NCBI GenBank assembly: GCA_945866125.1
Contig: CAMBFZ010000024.1
Location: 1-53,855 of the forward strand
DNA: 53,855 nt
DNA from: Bordetella parapertussis
GTDB lineage: Bacteria; Pseudomonadota; Gammaproteobacteria; Burkholderiales; Burkholderiaceae_D
Direction: 5' to 3'
Below the pieces are notes generated by a model. It was not told the DNA's origin. It ran no database searches and saw only the letters and a program-made list of their open reading frames with translations. How positions within the stretch are numbered: the first letter of the stretch is position 1; each line of letters starts with the position of its first letter. A program made the translations under genes and the position numbers. Shown piece after piece: positions 1 through 6,704 of the stretch.

Positions 1-271
1 CCGCAAAGTGCTCGCTGACTACTGTGGCGTCCGGTCGCGCTAGCATCATAATGAACTTGCCGCGTGCGTGGTGGTGAAGTGGGTTGTCATGCAACTCACC
101 CAATAGCAAAAAGTCACTTCGTTTGACCTGTTCAACCAGCGTCTCGACAGAAATAATCTCGCCAGATTTGACGCGCACAATCTGAGCACTTGCCTGCTGG
201 CTCAATAAAATTGCCCAACAAGCAGCGATGCACAAATAAAGATGTTGAGATTTAAATAACGAACGACGCAT
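1..271 (-). CDS. ChaN-family (DUF399) protein, N-terminal part, cut by window start
   Basis: The gene runs off the left edge, so only about 90 N-terminal residues are visible. It opens with a secretion signal (hydrophobic stretch LYLCIAACWAILL ending near ASA|Q), followed by the motif LLGELHDNPLHHHARGKF. That motif matches the GE-HDNP-HH core of the ChaN/DUF399 family, whose characterised members are haem-binding lipoproteins or periplasmic proteins linked to iron uptake. No lipobox cysteine is evident here, so the protein may be a soluble periplasmic form. The start at 271 is preferred because AGGA lies 9 nt upstream; an in-frame ATG at 280 has no spacing for that site. The gene is divergent from the HiPIP gene. 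Family assignment is fairly secure; the haem role is inferred from the family. Confidence 0.72.
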   Translation of the reverse strand, partial: MRRSLFKSQHLYLCIAACWAILLSQQASAQIVRVKSGEIISVETLVEQVKRSDFLLLGELHDNPLHHHARGKFIMMLARPDATVVSEHFA

Positions 272-449
272 AGTGCACATTCCTAAATGTTGAGCCTTAT
301 TTTAGACCGCCATCAGGAAGCGCGTTTTATTGATCTGAATGCTACGTGAAAGGGTCAAATTCGAATAAGCCAAATCTAGTATCATATTCACAGTAAAAAT
401 TTAAAAGTAATTATTTAATTATCAATTCAACACAATATCGGAGCTTATA
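272..449. promoter_or_regulatory. AT-rich divergent intergenic region
   Basis: This 178-nt spacer separates the divergent ChaN-type and HiPIP genes and must hold both promoters. It is clearly AT-richer than its surroundings, especially 355-435. I see no convincing -35/-10 pair or operator dyad. Confidence 0.3.
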
Positions 450-755
450 TTGACAAATCGTCGCGAATTTATCGTTCAATTCGGCCTTAGCAGCGCTGCG
501 CTGTTTGCGGGTAATGCCATGGCTGAAGCACCCATGGTTGCCGAGACCGATGCGCAAGCAGCAGGTCTAGGCTACAAGGCCGACGGCAGCAAAGTCGACA
601 AGAAAAAATTTCCGCAATACGCGGCGGGCCACCAGTGCGGCAATTGTGCGCTATTCCAAGGCAAGGCAGGCGATGCCGCAGGCGGATGCCCGCTGTTCGC
701 TGGCAAGCAAGTCGCGACGAAGGGCTGGTGCAGCGCCTGGGCGAAAAAAGCTTAA
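450..755 (+). CDS. High-potential iron-sulfur protein (HiPIP), Tat-exported
   Basis: This is a small periplasmic 4Fe-4S electron carrier that, in its family, shuttles electrons from the bc1 complex or other donors to terminal oxidases or reaction centres. The product has 101 residues. It begins with a twin-arginine signal (NRREFIVQFGLSSAALFAG), as expected for a protein exported with its cofactor folded. The cluster ligands are four cysteines at 63, 66, 80 and 94 in the HiPIP pattern C-x2-C, GGCPLF and GWCSAW. The start is a TTG at 450, supported by GGAG 6 nt upstream; no better ATG keeps the twin-arginine signal. The gene stands alone, followed by a hairpin. Its physiological partner is not shown by the neighbours. 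Confidence 0.9.
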   Translation: MTNRREFIVQFGLSSAALFAGNAMAEAPMVAETDAQAAGLGYKADGSKVDKKKFPQYAAGHQCGNCALFQGKAGDAAGGCPLFAGKQVATKGWCSAWAKKA

Positions 756-762
756 TCAAGAG

Positions 763-788
763 AAGAGTCCGCCGGATGGCGGACTCTT
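763..788 (+). terminator. Perfect 11-bp hairpin after the HiPIP gene
   Basis: Two perfect 11-nt arms (763-773 and 778-788) enclose a GGAT loop, 8 nt after the HiPIP stop codon. No T-run follows, so it is either a Rho-assisted terminator or a 3'-end stabiliser rather than a classic intrinsic terminator. Confidence 0.55.
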
Positions 789-1028
789 GCCGGACGCGGT
801 GCGTGGTCGCCGCAGCGAAACCACCGCGTTTTGCGCTGACGCAAACGTGGTTAATCTACAGATTTTGATTGCAAACTAAGCGCTTTTCCGCCATAGTTCC
901 GGGTTGCGAATTTCAAGTGCCTTGTTTTTGTCTGGTTCAACACTCGCCCCTGCGCGGACGACTTCCCTTCATTGCCCAGCCCTCTTGAGCTTCGCCCCTG
1001 TTGTTGTGTATTTCCTGGAGAGTTGGCG

Positions 1029-1286
1029 ATGTCCAAAGAAGATCTGATTGAAATGGAAGGCGTAGTCGATGAGGTCTTGCCCGACTCGCGTTACCGTGTG
1101 ACGCTTGAGAACGGCCACAACCTGATCGCCTACAGCGGCGGCAAAATGCGCAAGAACCATATCCGCATTCTGGCCGGCGATAAAGTCTCACTCGAGCTGT
1201 CCCCTTATGATCTGAGCAAAGGTCGGATTACCTTCCGCCATATCGAAGGGCGTGGCCCGGCAGGCCCGCAGCGCCGGCGCCGTTAG
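1029..1286 (+). CDS. infA: Translation initiation factor IF-1 (long betaproteobacterial paralogue)
   Basis: IF-1 is a small OB-fold protein that occupies the ribosomal A site on the 30S subunit during initiation. The start ATG at 1029 is set by GGAG 9 nt upstream and by the family N-terminus MSKEDLIEMEG. The 85-residue product carries the complete OB fold (DSRYRVTLENGH, GKMRKNHIRILAGDKV, LSPYDLSKGRITFRH). It continues with a basic tail GPQRRRR, making it longer than the 72-residue IF-1 encoded in ribosomal operons. Burkholderiales usually carry this second, stand-alone copy, some distance from the spc operon. Here it is monocistronic and ends in an intrinsic terminator. Whether the two copies are expressed under different conditions cannot be read from this window. 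Confidence 0.93.
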   Translation: MSKEDLIEMEGVVDEVLPDSRYRVTLENGHNLIAYSGGKMRKNHIRILAGDKVSLELSPYDLSKGRITFRHIEGRGPAGPQRRRR

Positions 1287-1306
1287 TCTGCGTCAGCCGC
1301 AAAAAA

Positions 1307-1333
1307 GCCGTTGCACCTGCAACGGCTTTTTTT
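1307..1333 (+). terminator. Bidirectional intrinsic terminator between infA and the FMN reductase gene
   Basis: Nine-bp arms (1307-1315 and 1318-1326) surround a CC loop and are followed by seven T on the plus strand. A run of six A precedes the stem, so the hairpin also works for the convergent minus-strand reductase gene. Confidence 0.9.
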
Positions 1334-1362
1334 ATGCGCACAGCGCGGTTGTACGCAGACCG

Positions 1363-1914
1363 CTACACCGCCTTGCCAACTTTTTTTTGCCATACCACTA
1401 AGGCCGTGAGCATCTGACTGATTTGCTCGGCAGTGACGCTATCGATCAACTTGCCATCCGCATCAAACTTAGCGGGGGCGGAAGAAATCATCAGCTCGGG
1501 CTTATTCATCACGAGCCCGTTGAGATACACAAAAACCTGACGTAAATGATATTGGGCACGCGAGGTGCCCACGCCACCAGGTGTCGCGCCGAGCAACGCA
1601 ATGGGCTTGCCGTCAAAGGGCTGGCCGGGCGGACGTGAAACCCAGTCAATCGCATTTTTCAAGACGCCCGACATCGAATAATTATATTCAGGTGAAGCAA
1701 TCACCAGCGCATCGGCGACGGCAATTTTTTCGCGCAGTAGTTTGACCGAACCGGGCAACCCATGTTCGCGTACGTCGTCGTTATAGATCGGCACATCAAT
1801 GAGATCCGTGATCTCCATACTCACACCAGGTGGTAGCAAGCCCTGACAAGCGCGCAGTGCGGCGGTATTGAGCGAATTTTTTCGCAGACTGCCAGAGATA
1901 CCGAGAATGTGCAT
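1363..1914 (-). CDS. NADPH-dependent FMN reductase (flavodoxin-like quinone/azo reductase)
   Basis: The protein belongs to the NADPH-dependent FMN reductase family (ChrR/SsuE/azoreductase type), soluble flavoenzymes that pass electrons from NAD(P)H to quinones, flavins, chromate or azo dyes. The phosphate-binding loop GISGSLRKNSLNTAALR lies at the N-terminus. The flavin-contact segment SPEYNYSMSGVLKNAIDW is near residue 80. The length of 183 residues is normal for the family. Two adjacent ATG codons exist; the second (1914) has GGAG at a better distance of 5 nt. It is divergent from a hemerythrin gene, and the two may share a role in redox or nitrosative stress. The physiological substrate is not determinable from sequence. 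Confidence 0.85.
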   Translation of the reverse strand: MHILGISGSLRKNSLNTAALRACQGLLPPGVSMEITDLIDVPIYNDDVREHGLPGSVKLLREKIAVADALVIASPEYNYSMSGVLKNAIDWVSRPPGQPFDGKPIALLGATPGGVGTSRAQYHLRQVFVYLNGLVMNKPELMISSAPAKFDADGKLIDSVTAEQISQMLTALVVWQKKVGKAV

Positions 1915-2072
1915 CATCGCTCCTTGATGGAATGCTGGTTAAGGGAATTTAACGCGTACCGTGACATCGAATGTTCTCCTTGATGATGCTGCAGGACTTG
2001 CGCAATTTTATCGCGCCGCAGGGCGACAGCATCATTTTCACCGATGTGCATGAGATGAACATGGAGACGCAA

Positions 2073-2585
2073 ATGACCCAAGACACGCTAAGCGCACGCA
2101 AGCAAGGCAGTTTCCCGGCAAATGATCCAATGCAAGGACTGATACAGGATCACCATTATGTACGCCAGTTAATGCAACGCTATCTGTCAACCCATGATCT
2201 GCAAGTCAAGCAACAAGCCGGTCCGCATATTTGTGAAACACTCGGCCTTCACACTTCGTTGGAAGAAGCGACATTTTACCCGCGTGTTCAGGTACTCGAT
2301 AGCGCACTCGTTGAGCGCTGTCTCGATGACCATCAGCAAGCGGATCAACTCATCAAGCAAATGCAGAATCTGGAACCTGGCATACCGGAATATGACGCGC
2401 TGATGCAGAAGCTGCATGATTGCATCGTCGAGCATGTGACGATGGAAGAAGAGCAGCTCTTCCCTATCGTTCGGGATTCTTCGCTTAATTTGCATGAGAT
2501 GGCGTTGCAAATGCAACTCTATGAATCCAACCTCGTCGCCGCGCAGGCCAGTCAATCTGCCCAACAAACGCAGAAACGACCCTGA
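2073..2585 (+). CDS. Hemerythrin HHE cation-binding domain protein
   Basis: Bacterial hemerythrin-like proteins bind a di-iron centre in a four-helix bundle and act in O2 or NO sensing, storage or repair. The ligand pattern is visible: H in IQDHHYV, H and E in LGLHTSLEEATFYP, H in CLDDHQQADQL, and H-x3-E in EHVTMEEEQLFP. The reading frame is open back to 1971, but the start at 2073 is preferred. It has GGAG 6 nt upstream, while the upstream codons (1971-2072) have no ribosome-binding site and add a non-helical extension. The resulting product has 170 residues. It is divergently arranged with an FMN reductase and ends at a bidirectional terminator. The exact ligand is not known. Confidence 0.85.
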   Translation: MTQDTLSARKQGSFPANDPMQGLIQDHHYVRQLMQRYLSTHDLQVKQQAGPHICETLGLHTSLEEATFYPRVQVLDSALVERCLDDHQQADQLIKQMQNLEPGIPEYDALMQKLHDCIVEHVTMEEEQLFPIVRDSSLNLHEMALQMQLYESNLVAAQASQSAQQTQKRP

Positions 2586-2600
2586 AATAAATAAGCAAAA

Positions 2601-2633
2601 AAAACGGCACCCTGCATAAGGGCGCCGTTTTTT
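2601..2633 (+). terminator. Bidirectional intrinsic terminator
   Basis: The arms AACGGC/GCCGTT plus an inner CCCT/AGGG pairing form a hairpin with A-tracts before and T-tracts after. It serves both the hemerythrin gene and the convergent yceI gene. Confidence 0.88.
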
Positions 2634-2645
2634 CAGTCCCAACGA

Positions 2646-3212
2646 TTAGTCAGCGATGACCGCTTCGACCTGAATCGCCAGCTTGACCGTGGGCGCAAAG
2701 CGCGGGATGCCATAGCTCAAGCCGAATTCGGAACGATCAAACGCACCCGACGCATCGGCGCCGCACACTTCGCGCTTGAGCATGGGATGAATGATGCATT
2801 TGAAATGATTAATTGTGAGCGTCAACGGCTTGGTCACGCCGAGCAAGGTCATGTTGCCTTCCATCGCAACGAGCTTGTCACCGTCGAATTTCATGGCCGT
2901 GCTTTTGTACGTCACGGTCGGAAATTTTTCTACATTGAACATGTCCTTGCCCTTGGCATGATCATTCATTTTGGCGTGGCCAAAATCAATCGTGCTGGCA
3001 TCAATCAGAATCTCGGCTGTGCCGCTCTTGGCCGCACGGTCAAGCGTAATTTTGCCGCTTGTTTTGAGAAATTTACCGCGCCAAAAAGACAGACCCATAT
3101 GATCGGCCTCAAAGCTTGGATACGTGTGGCCTGGTTCGACGTTGTAGGTTTGTGCCGAGACGGCACCGGCCGAGCAGATCAGCAAGGCGGTAATGAGATA
3201 AGACAATTTCAT
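2646..3212 (-). CDS. YceI-family periplasmic lipid-binding protein (copy 1)
   Basis: YceI proteins are secreted lipocalin-like beta-barrels that bind polyisoprenoids such as ubiquinone-8. The 188-residue product has a clear signal peptide (MKLSYLITALLICSAGAVSA|Q). The family core follows: YNVEPGHTYPSFEADHMGLS, TIDFGHAKMNDHAKGKDMFNVEKFP and GNMTLLGVTKPLTL. It lies downstream of a second YceI gene and a cytochrome b561 gene, separated by 32 nt. This resembles the yceJ-yceI pair of enterobacteria, where the b561-like membrane protein is thought to work with the quinone-binding YceI. Two cysteines in the C-terminal third (CIIHP and VCGAD) could form a disulfide. The start has GGAG just upstream. 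Confidence 0.9.
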   Translation of the reverse strand: MKLSYLITALLICSAGAVSAQTYNVEPGHTYPSFEADHMGLSFWRGKFLKTSGKITLDRAAKSGTAEILIDASTIDFGHAKMNDHAKGKDMFNVEKFPTVTYKSTAMKFDGDKLVAMEGNMTLLGVTKPLTLTINHFKCIIHPMLKREVCGADASGAFDRSEFGLSYGIPRFAPTVKLAIQVEAVIAD

Positions 3213-3244
3213 TGGAGCTCCCTCTTATAATTTTAAAAAAACGT

Positions 3245-3805
3245 TTATTGACCTGCAAATACTTTGAATTTGATCACGACTTCGTCAGCAACGATGCTGG
3301 TGTCTTTCCAATCGCCGTCGCCAATATTAAAATACAGCCGCCGTATCGGCAGGCTGCCTTCAAACACATGCACGATGCCTTCTTTTTTCACGCTCAAGGG
3401 AAAATTGACCTCCATGGTCTTGCCCTTGATGGTTAGTTTACCGGACACATCAAGTTTTCCCGGCGCGGCTGCCTTGATTTTGCTCGATACAAATTGCGCC
3501 TTCGGAAACTGCGCGCTGTTGAACCATTCTTTTTTCAGCACTTCCCGGTTGTAGTCGGGGTCGCCTAAATCAAAGCTGGGAATATCAAGTTCGATGCTTG
3601 CCTTGGCGGCGTCGGGCTTGGCACCATCAAAATCAATGGTGGCGATAAATTTCATGAAACGTGCATCGACCGGCACATTCATCTGCTTGAACGTCGCCGA
3701 CACGATACTTTTTGCGCTGTCGGTTTTCAACGGCGCTGCCACGACCAACCCAGACTGCATGATTAACAATAAAGACAGAGCTTGTCCAAATTTAGATAAA
3801 ACCAT
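3245..3805 (-). CDS. YceI-family periplasmic protein (copy 2)
   Basis: This second YceI-fold protein is clearly diverged from its neighbour. It retains the domain order (FKQMNVPVDARFMKF, SFDLGDPDYNREVLKKEWFN, KLTIKGKTMEVNFPLSV) but lacks the H-x-x-P start motif of copy 1. A signal peptide is visible (LSKFGQALSLLLIMQSGLVVA|AP). The start at 3805 is chosen because AGGGA precedes it; the open frame extends to 3862 but would overlap the b561 gene. It sits between cytochrome b561 (19 nt upstream) and yceI copy 1. Conserved pairing suggests a quinone- or lipid-linked redox module; the ligand is not determined. Confidence 0.85.
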   Translation of the reverse strand: MVLSKFGQALSLLLIMQSGLVVAAPLKTDSAKSIVSATFKQMNVPVDARFMKFIATIDFDGAKPDAAKASIELDIPSFDLGDPDYNREVLKKEWFNSAQFPKAQFVSSKIKAAAPGKLDVSGKLTIKGKTMEVNFPLSVKKEGIVHVFEGSLPIRRLYFNIGDGDWKDTSIVADEVVIKFKVFAGQ

Positions 3806-3824
3806 TTTTTCCCTGTAAAAAATG

Positions 3825-4376
3825 TTAACGAAGCATGCGCCCCAAGAGCCCGTCGCGGTCAATCAGCTGATGCTTGAGCACCGCCAGCAGATGGAGCACG
3901 ACAAGCGCAAACAACAACCACGCCAGATTTTCGTGCAGCTCTTTGAGCACCGGCTTCAAGACCGGATCTGCATCGATGAATACCGGCAACGGCAGCATAC
4001 CCAGATAAACCACCGGCACGCCGGCAGCCAAACTATAAAAATATCCCGATACCGGCACCGCAAACATCAACAAATACAGCGCACCATGCGTGAGACGCGA
4101 CACCAGCGCCTGCCAACGCGGCATCGGCTGCGCATAAGGCGGCGCAGTTTGCGTTAAGCGCCACAACAGCCGAACAGCAGTCAGCGCCAACACCGTCACC
4201 CCCAGCCATTTGTGCCATGAAAAATAGCGCAGCTTACTTGGGGTAATACCCTCGATATCGACCATCACCATCCCCAGCGCAAAGGCAGCAACAATCAGCA
4301 GCGCGATCAACCAGTGCAGCAGCACGGTAATGCGGCCGTAGCCCGGGACAGGTGAAGTGGGCGGACTTGTTGACAT
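3825..4376 (-). CDS. Cytochrome b561 (CybB/YceJ-type di-haem membrane protein)
   Basis: This is a four-helix integral membrane b-type cytochrome that transfers electrons with quinones or superoxide. The 183-residue sequence shows four hydrophobic segments (about 16-40, 54-72, 98-122 and 148-168). Candidate haem-ligand histidines lie at 21 (LLHWLI), 55 (SWHKWLG), 148 (LHENL) and 162 (VLHLL). The length matches the family. It is the first gene of a three-gene set with two YceI genes, an arrangement known from E. coli yceJ-yceI. No Shine-Dalgarno sequence is obvious upstream. The assignment is secure at family level; the electron partner is inferred from context. Confidence 0.9.
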   Translation of the reverse strand: MSTSPPTSPVPGYGRITVLLHWLIALLIVAAFALGMVMVDIEGITPSKLRYFSWHKWLGVTVLALTAVRLLWRLTQTAPPYAQPMPRWQALVSRLTHGALYLLMFAVPVSGYFYSLAAGVPVVYLGMLPLPVFIDADPVLKPVLKELHENLAWLLFALVVLHLLAVLKHQLIDRDGLLGRMLR

Positions 4377-4529
4377 GGGCTAAGCACGATCAGTTAGGGC
4401 AATGCAAAAAAAGCAAAACTACGCAGGGCAATTTAGACCTTGGCGAGGACTAATGCTATCAGCAAACCGATAGCATCGCTGCAAGCGGTATGCGCAATTT
4501 ATTCAGCAGGCCAGTTCGGATGGGCGGCG

Positions 4530-5036
4530 CTAGAGTAACGTAATCGTATTAGGCAGCTCATCGGGGTGCGCGCCATCAGACGGGAAATGCCGGCTCAATT
4601 CGGCGGCAACGGCATCGATGGCGCCCAACGTACCGGCTTCGTACTGCCCCGCCGCAAACGCCTGCTGCAATTGCAGCAAAATCGGCACCCACGTTTGCGC
4701 CTGATTGACCTGTGATGCGACACCACGATCGGCGATGATTTCGACCGCATGGTCGCCAAGCAGTACGTAAATCAGCACACCGTTATTGGCCGCCGTATCC
4801 CAAATGCGTAACGATGAAAATACCTCCAGCGCGCGCTCGCGCGCCGACACCCGGTGTAGCAACTGGTGCGGCGTCAGGGAGGCCTCGACCACAAAACGCA
4901 TTTGGGCGGTATGACGTGACTCCGCGCGTCCGATGGCACGGGTGATGCGGGCGCACGTGCGGGTTGGAAAATAACGCTGCACGTGCCAATAGCTGGCGAC
5001 AAAATGACGGACAAATCGCTTGAACATGATCACCAT
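4530..5036 (-). CDS. TPM-domain protein (second YgcG-like subunit)
   Basis: The 168-residue protein has a single TPM (Psb32/YgcG) domain without the signal peptide and glycine-rich tail of its upstream neighbour. Typical motifs are ARITRAIGRAESRHTAQMRFVVE, ALEVFSSLRIWDTAANNGVLIYVLL and EIIADRGVASQV. The start overlaps the end of the upstream TPM gene by a few bases, indicating translational coupling; an alternative ATG lies 9 nt further in. lemA-TPM-TPM sets are common in betaproteobacteria and are thought to act in membrane or envelope homeostasis. The biochemical function is unknown. Confidence 0.82.
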   Translation of the reverse strand: MVIMFKRFVRHFVASYWHVQRYFPTRTCARITRAIGRAESRHTAQMRFVVEASLTPHQLLHRVSARERALEVFSSLRIWDTAANNGVLIYVLLGDHAVEIIADRGVASQVNQAQTWVPILLQLQQAFAAGQYEAGTLGAIDAVAAELSRHFPSDGAHPDELPNTITLL

Positions 5037-5899
5037 TTTCCTGACGCGCCACCGCCGCCAAAGTCGCCACCACCGCCGCGAAAACCACCGTGACCGCCCC
5101 AGGTGTCCGAGCGCCCGCTACCCATGCCGCCAAGATGCCCACCGCCCATGCGTCCGCCGAGTAGCGCGACCACAAAGCCAACCATGGCGGCCACGAGCGC
5201 ACTAGAAATAAGGCCGACGATTAACCACACCACGACACCGAGTAAGGTACCCGTGGCCAACGCACCACGGGCACGACCAAACAGGCCACGCATGATGCCG
5301 CCGATCAGCACGCCGATAAAGGCGAGGAAGGCCAGCGAGGACCAGGTGCTGTCTCCCTCTACGTCACGCGCGGCTGGCGCGGGTAGGGGTTCGCCATTAA
5401 TCACGCCCAACATCGCGTCGATGCCGCTGCTGATACCGCCCTGAAAATCATCTTGCTTAAAACGCGGCACGATACGCTCTTCAATGATGCGCTTGGCGGT
5501 GGCGTCATTGAGCACGCCTTCGAGGCCGTAGCCGACTTCGATGCGCAACGCACGCTCATTTTTGGCGATAACAAGAATGGCGCCATCATCGATTTTTTTA
5601 CGCCCCAGCTTCCATTGCTCAGCCACTCTGAGCGCGAACTGCTCAATGGACTCGGGCGCGGTGGCGGGCACAATCAGTACCGCGATCTGACTGCCTTTAC
5701 TCTCCTCAAATTCACGCAGTTTTTGCTCGATCTCAGCCTGCTGTTGTGCCGTCAAGCTTGCGGTCAGATCGACCACACGACCTGACAAGGCCGGCACCGG
5801 CAGGAGCGTCTGACTGGTTTGCGCACCGGATAAACTGGCCCACACCAGTATTAGCAAGGCTGCCACCAGGTTGACGAGTCTGGTTTTATTTTGCCGCAT
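5030..5899 (-). CDS. TPM-domain membrane protein, YgcG family, with glycine-rich tail
   Basis: This is an exported membrane protein of 289 residues from the start at 5899. It has a signal sequence (LVNLVAALLILVWASLSGA|QT) and a periplasmic TPM domain (VVDLTASLTAQQQAEIE, GSQIAVLIVP, DDGAILVIAKNERALRIEVGYGLEG). Two transmembrane helices follow (WSSLAFLAFIGVLIGGIM and LLGVVVWLIVGLISSALVAAMVG), then a low-complexity Gly-rich C-terminus ending GGGGASGKW. The frame is open further upstream to 5986 but that would lie within lemA; the chosen start overlaps the lemA 3' end by 14 nt. The TPM fold in plants (TLP18.3) has phosphatase or chaperone roles in photosystem repair; the bacterial role is unresolved. 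Confidence 0.85.
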   Translation of the reverse strand: MRQNKTRLVNLVAALLILVWASLSGAQTSQTLLPVPALSGRVVDLTASLTAQQQAEIEQKLREFEESKGSQIAVLIVPATAPESIEQFALRVAEQWKLGRKKIDDGAILVIAKNERALRIEVGYGLEGVLNDATAKRIIEERIVPRFKQDDFQGGISSGIDAMLGVINGEPLPAPAARDVEGDSTWSSLAFLAFIGVLIGGIMRGLFGRARGALATGTLLGVVVWLIVGLISSALVAAMVGFVVALLGGRMGGGHLGGMGSGRSDTWGGHGGFRGGGGDFGGGGASGKW

Positions 5900-6494
5900 C
5901 GGGTGCTTTGTCAAAATCAACCGCCGGTGCCGTTGAGACCGCTTTTTCGTTGTCGACAGTGAAGTTGGGTTTAACCTGAAAGCCAAACGCCATCGCAGTC
6001 AGATTGGTGGGGAACGAACGTACCGTCACGTTGTAGTCTTGCACCGCTTTGATGTAACGATTACGGGCAACGGTAATCCGGTTTTCGGTTCCTTCAAGTT
6101 GGGCCTGCAAATCACGGAATCCGGCATCAGCTTTGAGCTGCGGATAATTTTCGCTGACCACCAAAAGACGCGATAACGCACTCGAGAGCTGACTTTGGGC
6201 GGCCTGAAATTTGGCCAGCGCAGCGGGATCATTGAGCGCCTCAGGCGTGAGATTCACTGCCCCCACCTGCGCACGAGCCTGCGTTACTTGCGTCAACACC
6301 CGCTGCTCATGCGCTGCATAGCCTTTGACGGTATTGACCAAATTGGGCACGAGATCCGCACGACGCTGATATTGATTGACGACTTCGGACCAGCTCGCCT
6401 TACTCTGTTCATCGCTGGACTGCAAGGTGTTGTAGCCACAACCGCTGAGCGACACCACCAAGCTGAACAGGACTAGCCTTAAAAATGTACGCAT
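5886..6494 (-). CDS. lemA: LemA-family lipoprotein
   Basis: LemA proteins have a short N-terminal anchor and an extended helical bundle. This one is 202 residues from the ATG at 6494, which has GGGAG 6 nt upstream. Its N-terminus MRTFLRLVLFSLVVSLSGC is a lipoprotein signal with lipobox LSGC, so it is probably anchored through a lipidated cysteine. The family core WSEVVNQYQRRADLVPNLVNTV and VSENYPQLKADAGFRDLQ is intact, and the C-terminal FGFQVKPNF is typical. It heads a lemA-TPM-TPM operon with overlapping genes. The function of the set is unknown; roles in envelope stress have been proposed for relatives. Confidence 0.9.
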   Translation of the reverse strand: MRTFLRLVLFSLVVSLSGCGYNTLQSSDEQSKASWSEVVNQYQRRADLVPNLVNTVKGYAAHEQRVLTQVTQARAQVGAVNLTPEALNDPAALAKFQAAQSQLSSALSRLLVVSENYPQLKADAGFRDLQAQLEGTENRITVARNRYIKAVQDYNVTVRSFPTNLTAMAFGFQVKPNFTVDNEKAVSTAPAVDFDKAPDAAK

Positions 6495-6553
6495 GACAGC
6501 TCCCTGATTAAAATAAAAAATAATTGCGGCCAATACGCATAAATTCAAGCAAG

Positions 6554-6581
6554 ACCGCCTGCGAGAGAGGCGGTTTTTTTA
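6554..6581 (+). terminator. Plus-strand-oriented hairpin with T-tract in the lemA/tamA divergent spacer
   Basis: Seven-bp arms ACCGCCT (6554-6560) and AGGCGGT (6568-6574) are followed by a T-run. No plus-strand gene lies upstream: lemA starts at 6494 on the other strand. It could end an antisense or divergent transcript from the lemA promoter region, or attenuate a transcript entering tamA. Confidence 0.5.
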
Positions 6582-6704
6582 TCTTTAGCAAAACTGATCC
6601 CTTCGCTGCGTCATGTCCCGTCGGCATTTGATCTTGAACAAACAGCTTTGATTGCCTGCAACGTAAGCTCGCAGTCAATCCATGCCTCCCTTTTCTGATG
6701 TCTT

